In this document: positions 60,578 through 64,000 of the stretch, in pieces
Numbering within the stretch: the stretch's first letter is position 1
How the letters are laid out: each line of letters begins with the position of its first letter
From: Solitalea lacus
Lineage (GTDB): Bacteria; Bacteroidota; Bacteroidia; Sphingobacteriales; Sphingobacteriaceae
Direction of reading: 5' to 3'
DNA length: 64,000 bases
Assembly: GCF_022014595.1 (NCBI RefSeq)
Contig: NZ_CP091740.1
Span: 1,848,200 to 1,912,199 of the forward strand
The notes under the pieces: model-generated
The model's database searches: none
What the model was told of the DNA's origin: nothing
What the model saw: only the letters and a program-made list of their open reading frames with translations
Made by a program: the position numbers and the translations under genes

Positions 60578-61141
60578 ATGAAGGAGCTAACATTTCAAGA
60601 ACTCTCAATCCATAACTGGTCTCATTTTGAAAACTTAATGGGACAAAAGGGAGGTTGCGCGGGATGTTGGTGTATGTGGTATCGATTATCATCCAAAGAA
60701 TTTAATGAAAATAAGTATGAGGGGAACAAGTTAAAAATGCATTCATTGGTAAATGCCGGAAAATTTATTGGATTAATGGCATTTGTTGAAAACGTACCTG
60801 TTGCATGGATAGCCTTGGCTCCCCGTGAAGATTATTATAGAATTGAAAAATCTAAAAGTTTAGCAAGGCTCGATGATAAGCCTGTTTGGTCAATCACTTG
60901 TTTTTTTGTTAAGAAAGATTACAGAAGATTGGGGATTTCAAAAAAGCTTATTCATGGGGCAATTGTCTTTGCTAAATCAAAAGGAATAAAAACTTTGGAA
61001 GCTTATCCTTCTATTCCATATGCTGTTAAATCGGCAGATGCTTTTTTGTGGGGAGGTATTTTAACGGCCTTCCTCGCTAATAGTTTTCAGATAGCTAAGT
61101 ATAATGGTAAAAGCAAAGCTATTGTTAGACTGGATGTATAA
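60578..61141 (+). CDS. GNAT family acetyltransferase
   Basis: The 187-residue protein has the Cys-rich start GGCAGCWCMWYRLS, typical for one GNAT group, and the acetyl-CoA binding region SITCFFVKKDYRRLGISKKL with the R-x-x-G-I/V motif. The target is unknown. It is a single gene, 80 bp after the TonB-like gene. Confidence 0.85.
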   Translation: MKELTFQELSIHNWSHFENLMGQKGGCAGCWCMWYRLSSKEFNENKYEGNKLKMHSLVNAGKFIGLMAFVENVPVAWIALAPREDYYRIEKSKSLARLDDKPVWSITCFFVKKDYRRLGISKKLIHGAIVFAKSKGIKTLEAYPSIPYAVKSADAFLWGGILTAFLANSFQIAKYNGKSKAIVRLDV

Positions 61142-61171
61142 TTTATTTCCTAAATTTATTAGCAAAATAAA

Positions 61172-61179
61172 TATTTTTG
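61172..61179 (+). promoter_or_regulatory. -7 promoter element for rarA
   Basis: TATTTTTG matches TAnnTTTG, 21 bp before ATG 61201. It supports the ATG rather than the TTG at 61177 as the start. Confidence 0.5.
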
Positions 61180-61200
61180 CTTGATAGATTTTCACGAAAA

Positions 61201-62475
61201 ATGATACAACCTCTTGCCGAGCGCCTTCGCCCTAAAACTTTAGATGATTATATCAGCCAATCTCATTTAGTTGGCAGTGAAGGTGTTTTGCGTAAAATGC
61301 TGGCCATGGATTCTTTTCCATCCATGATTTTCTGGGGCCCTCCGGGTACAGGAAAAACTACCTTAGCATTAATTATTGCTAATGTAGCTAAACGGCCATT
61401 TTATCAGCTCAGTGCTATAAATGCAGGTGTAAAGGATGTTCGGGAGGTGATAGACAGTGCTTCCTCGAGTAGGGGCATGTTTGCACAACGTCCAATATTG
61501 TTTATTGACGAGATTCATCGATTCAGTAAATCACAACAAGACTCCTTATTAGGTGCGGTAGAAAAAGGCTTGGTTACCTTAATAGGCGCAACTACAGAAA
61601 ATCCTAGTTTTGAAGTGATTCCGGCTCTGTTGTCTCGTTGTCAGATTTATATTCTCAATCATTTTGCTAAGGCTGATCTGGATTTACTATTGCAAAAAGC
61701 CATAACCACAGATGAGATTCTGGCCAAGAGGAACATCGAAATCATGGAGTCAGATGCGTTGATCCGAATTTCGGGAGGTGATGCTAGAAAATTATTAAAT
61801 ACATTAGAATTGGTGGCTGCCGGCTCTACAGATAACCCCTTAGTGATTACCAACGAGCTGGTGGCAACAATGGCTCAAAAGAATGGCGCCTTTTATGATA
61901 AGTCGGGAGAACAGCATTACGATATTATTTCCGCCTTTATCAAATCCATTCGAGGTAGTGATCCCAATGGTGCTGTTTATTGGTTGGCCCGAATGATTGA
62001 AGGTGGTGAAGACCTTAAATTTATTGCCCGCAGGATGCTGATCTCAGCTTCTGAAGATATTGGTAATGCCAATCCAACTGCTTTGGTTATTGCTAATAAC
62101 ACATTTCAGGCAGTACAAACTATTGGTTATCCTGAAAGCCGGATCATTTTAAGTCAGTGCGCTGTGTACCTGGCAACATCACCCAAAAGCAATGCTTCAT
62201 ACTTAGCTATAGGTAAAGCCCAGCAACTGGTAAAGCAAACAGGAGATTTGCCGGTGCCATTACATTTGCGCAATGCACCAACCAAGTTGATGAAGGAACT
62301 TAACTATGGGAAGGACTACCTTTACTCACACGATTATGAAGGTAATTTTGTTGAACAGGAATTTTTGCCGGACGAGCTTAGCGGACAGAAAATTTATGAT
62401 CCAGGAGATAATTCCAAAGAGGCACAATATCGTCAGTTTTTAAAAGCCAGGTGGAAGGATAAATACAGTTATTAA
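61201..62475 (+). CDS. rarA: replication-associated recombination protein A (AAA ATPase)
   Basis: The 424-residue clamp-loader-like ATPase (MgsA/WRNIP1 family) acts at stalled replication forks. It starts [20 protein letters not shown]. Walker A is GPPGTGKT (residues 46-53), Walker B is [19 protein letters not shown], and the sensor is [20 protein letters not shown]. The C-terminal tetramer domain has [20 protein letters not shown] and [15 protein letters not shown]. Length is normal. It is a single gene. Confidence 0.95.
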   Translation: MIQPLAERLRPKTLDDYISQSHLVGSEGVLRKMLAMDSFPSMIFWGPPGTGKTTLALIIANVAKRPFYQLSAINAGVKDVREVIDSASSSRGMFAQRPILFIDEIHRFSKSQQDSLLGAVEKGLVTLIGATTENPSFEVIPALLSRCQIYILNHFAKADLDLLLQKAITTDEILAKRNIEIMESDALIRISGGDARKLLNTLELVAAGSTDNPLVITNELVATMAQKNGAFYDKSGEQHYDIISAFIKSIRGSDPNGAVYWLARMIEGGEDLKFIARRMLISASEDIGNANPTALVIANNTFQAVQTIGYPESRIILSQCAVYLATSPKSNASYLAIGKAQQLVKQTGDLPVPLHLRNAPTKLMKELNYGKDYLYSHDYEGNFVEQEFLPDELSGQKIYDPGDNSKEAQYRQFLKARWKDKYSY

Positions 62476-62796
62476 TTCAACCGGCCTATGTAATTGTACA
62501 ATTGATTAAGCATAAATTGGTCTGAATTAATCTTGGTCAAAAAAGAGAATCATTTTTTACAGTGTTAATAATGAGTTGAATATTTGTCTTAGCTTTGGTT
62601 ACACCAATAAAAATGTAGCAACTGGCACGAAAATAGTTAAGCCCGTTACAAAAATCTACACTACCCAAACAAAAGTTAAGTTTCTTGCTATCAGTTTATA
62701 AATGGGTATCATTTAAGCACTGAAAGATAAATCCCTTTTTTATTGTTTGTAGGTATTATAAAGAATTTAGTTTATTTGCGAAAAATTTGACTTTCT
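62476..62796. other. intergenic region without a recognised gene
   Basis: These 321 bp between rarA and topA are AT-rich, with stops in all frames. I see no RNA gene, no strong terminator and no clear -7 element. It probably holds the topA promoter. Confidence 0.5.
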
Positions 62797-64000
62797 ATGG
62801 CCAAAAATTTGTTAATCGTTGAGTCACCGGCTAAAGCCAAAACCATTGAAGGATACTTGGGCAAGGATTTTCTTGTCAAGTCAAGCTTTGGTCATATACG
62901 TGATTTGGCTAAGGGTGATGATGCGATTGATGTGAACAACAACTTTGCACAAAAGTATGAGGTGCCCGATGATAAGCGTGCAGTTGTTTCTGAATTAAAA
63001 AAATTAGCCAAAGAAGCCGAGACGGTTTGGTTGGCATCCGATGAAGACCGTGAGGGAGAGGCCATTTCCTGGCACTTGCTGCAGGCATTAAATTTGGATG
63101 AATCCAAAACCAAACGTATTGTTTTTCATGAAATTACCAAGCCTGCAATTTTAAAGGCTATTGATAATCCTCGTGGTATTGATTACGGGTTGGTTTATGC
63201 TCAACAAGCCCGTCGTGTGCTAGACCGTCTGGTGGGTTTCGAACTTTCTCCTATTCTTTGGAAAAAGGTAAAGCCTTCCTTATCAGCTGGTCGTGTGCAG
63301 TCTGTGGCTGTTCGACTTATTGTTGAACGTGAACGTGAAATCAATCATTTTAAAGCTGAAGCTCAGTTTAAGATTACGGCTTTGTTTTCTACGGATGGTA
63401 AAAAAGGAAATTTAAAAGCCGAATTACCTCAACGTTTCAAAACGGCAGAAGAAGGTGAACAGTTTTTGAAAGACTGTTTAGGTGCTGATTTCAAAGTAAA
63501 TGGTTTAGAAGTTAAGCCTGCGAAACGTACGCCTGCACCTCCATTTACCACTTCTACACTGCAACAAGAGGCATCCCGCAAATTAGGGTTCTCCGTTAGC
63601 AGAACCATGCAAATTGCCCAGCGTTTGTACGAGGCCGGAAAGATCACCTATATGCGTACTGATTCGGTAAATTTATCGGACACAGCGTTAAGTGCTGCAG
63701 AGAATGAGATTAAAACTGCTTATGGCAGCCAATATCATCATCATCGTAAATATAAAACTAAAACTACCGGCGCTCAGGAAGCTCACGAAGCTATACGTCC
63801 GACGTATTTTAATGATCATACTATTGATGGTGAACCGGCTGAACGTCGTTTATATGAATTAATCTGGAAGCGAGCAATTGCTTCACAAATGAGTGATGCC
63901 GCTTTTGAACGCACCAATGTTAAAATTGGAGTTTCTACTCGTCAGGAAGAATTTCAGGCGCAAGGAGAGGTGTTAAAGTTTGATGGTTTCCTTAAAGTTT
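62797..64000 (+). CDS. topA: DNA topoisomerase I (partial, runs off the right edge)
   Basis: The first 401 residues of a type IA topoisomerase, which relaxes negative supercoils, are present. The start is ATG 62797, MAKNLLIVESPAKAKTIEGY, with the catalytic Glu9. The TOPRIM acidic cluster is WLASDEDREGEAISWHL. The catalytic Tyr285 lies in GKITYMRTDSVNLS. Other marks are RRVLDRLVGFELSPILWKKV and SAGRVQSVAVRLIVERE. The frame is open to the last base, so the rest of the cleavage domain and any C-terminal zinc fingers lie outside. Confidence 0.97.
   Translation, partial: MAKNLLIVESPAKAKTIEGYLGKDFLVKSSFGHIRDLAKGDDAIDVNNNFAQKYEVPDDKRAVVSELKKLAKEAETVWLASDEDREGEAISWHLLQALNLDESKTKRIVFHEITKPAILKAIDNPRGIDYGLVYAQQARRVLDRLVGFELSPILWKKVKPSLSAGRVQSVAVRLIVEREREINHFKAEAQFKITALFSTDGKKGNLKAELPQRFKTAEEGEQFLKDCLGADFKVNGLEVKPAKRTPAPPFTTSTLQQEASRKLGFSVSRTMQIAQRLYEAGKITYMRTDSVNLSDTALSAAENEIKTAYGSQYHHHRKYKTKTTGAQEAHEAIRPTYFNDHTIDGEPAERRLYELIWKRAIASQMSDAAFERTNVKIGVSTRQEEFQAQGEVLKFDGFLKV

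Noticed and set aside
1-64000. CRISPR arrays, rRNA and tRNA genes
   Set aside because: No regularly spaced repeats, no rRNA-like sequence and no tRNA cloverleaf were recognised on reading both strands.

Overview
The window comes from an AT-rich Bacteroidota chromosome, most likely of the Sphingobacteriales type. The evidence is a gliding/type IX secretion adhesin locus (CHU_C-domain protein, PorP/SprF, OmpA), DUF4290 and DUF2490 proteins, a GT3-type glycogen synthase, and promoters of the Bacteroidota -7 form TAnnTTTG. Most genes are ordinary chromosomal genes in short operons separated by clear hairpin terminators. No rRNA, tRNA or CRISPR array was seen.

Positions 1-5640 are an accessory region. 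It holds a secreted lipoprotein and the remnant of a prophage late region on the minus strand: LRR-like protein, small proteins, a membrane protein, holin, N-acetylmuramidase endolysin, and a spanin-like pair in two frames. It also holds an IS630 fragment, two overlapping very small ORFs, a MazG-like protein and a HicB-like fragment. Two genes of the prophage remnant carry frameshifts; one lies on a classical A-AAA-AAT slippery heptamer and would fuse a lipoprotein to a C-terminal membrane helix, which is the layout of a unimolecular spanin.

Positions 5640-23065 are core: tig, clpP-clpX, the adhesin/PorP/OmpA surface locus, glycogen synthase, cystathionine beta-synthase, and pta-ackA.

Positions 23173-28640 are a nest of mobile elements. 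Two group II introns (23202-26696 and 26701-28636) sit in tandem, 4 bp apart, just behind a terminator hairpin. Intron 1 is itself interrupted by an IS110-type element. The long non-coding right end of that element folds into a nested hairpin whose central loop contains a 9-nt sequence identical to the insertion site in the intron. This is what a bridge RNA (seekRNA) target guide should look like, and it is the most interesting signal in the window. The target is a conserved intron motif, and an unoccupied copy is present in intron 2.

Positions 28649-64000 are core or near-core: C1 peptidase, LysE, murA (with Asp in place of the fosfomycin-target Cys), DUF4290, UvrD/PcrA helicase, OmpA lipoprotein, M20 dipeptidase, two GH25 lysozyme paralogues, an outer-membrane barrel, ald, a LiaF-like/LytS/LytTR envelope regulatory cluster, a DUF255 protein, a Mut7-C RNase, an NmrA-type protein with an atypical strong Shine-Dalgarno, a TonB receptor/PepSY iron-uptake pair behind a Fur-like operator, an acyl-CoA carboxylase subunit, a TonB-like protein, a GNAT, rarA, and the first two thirds or so of topA running off the right edge.
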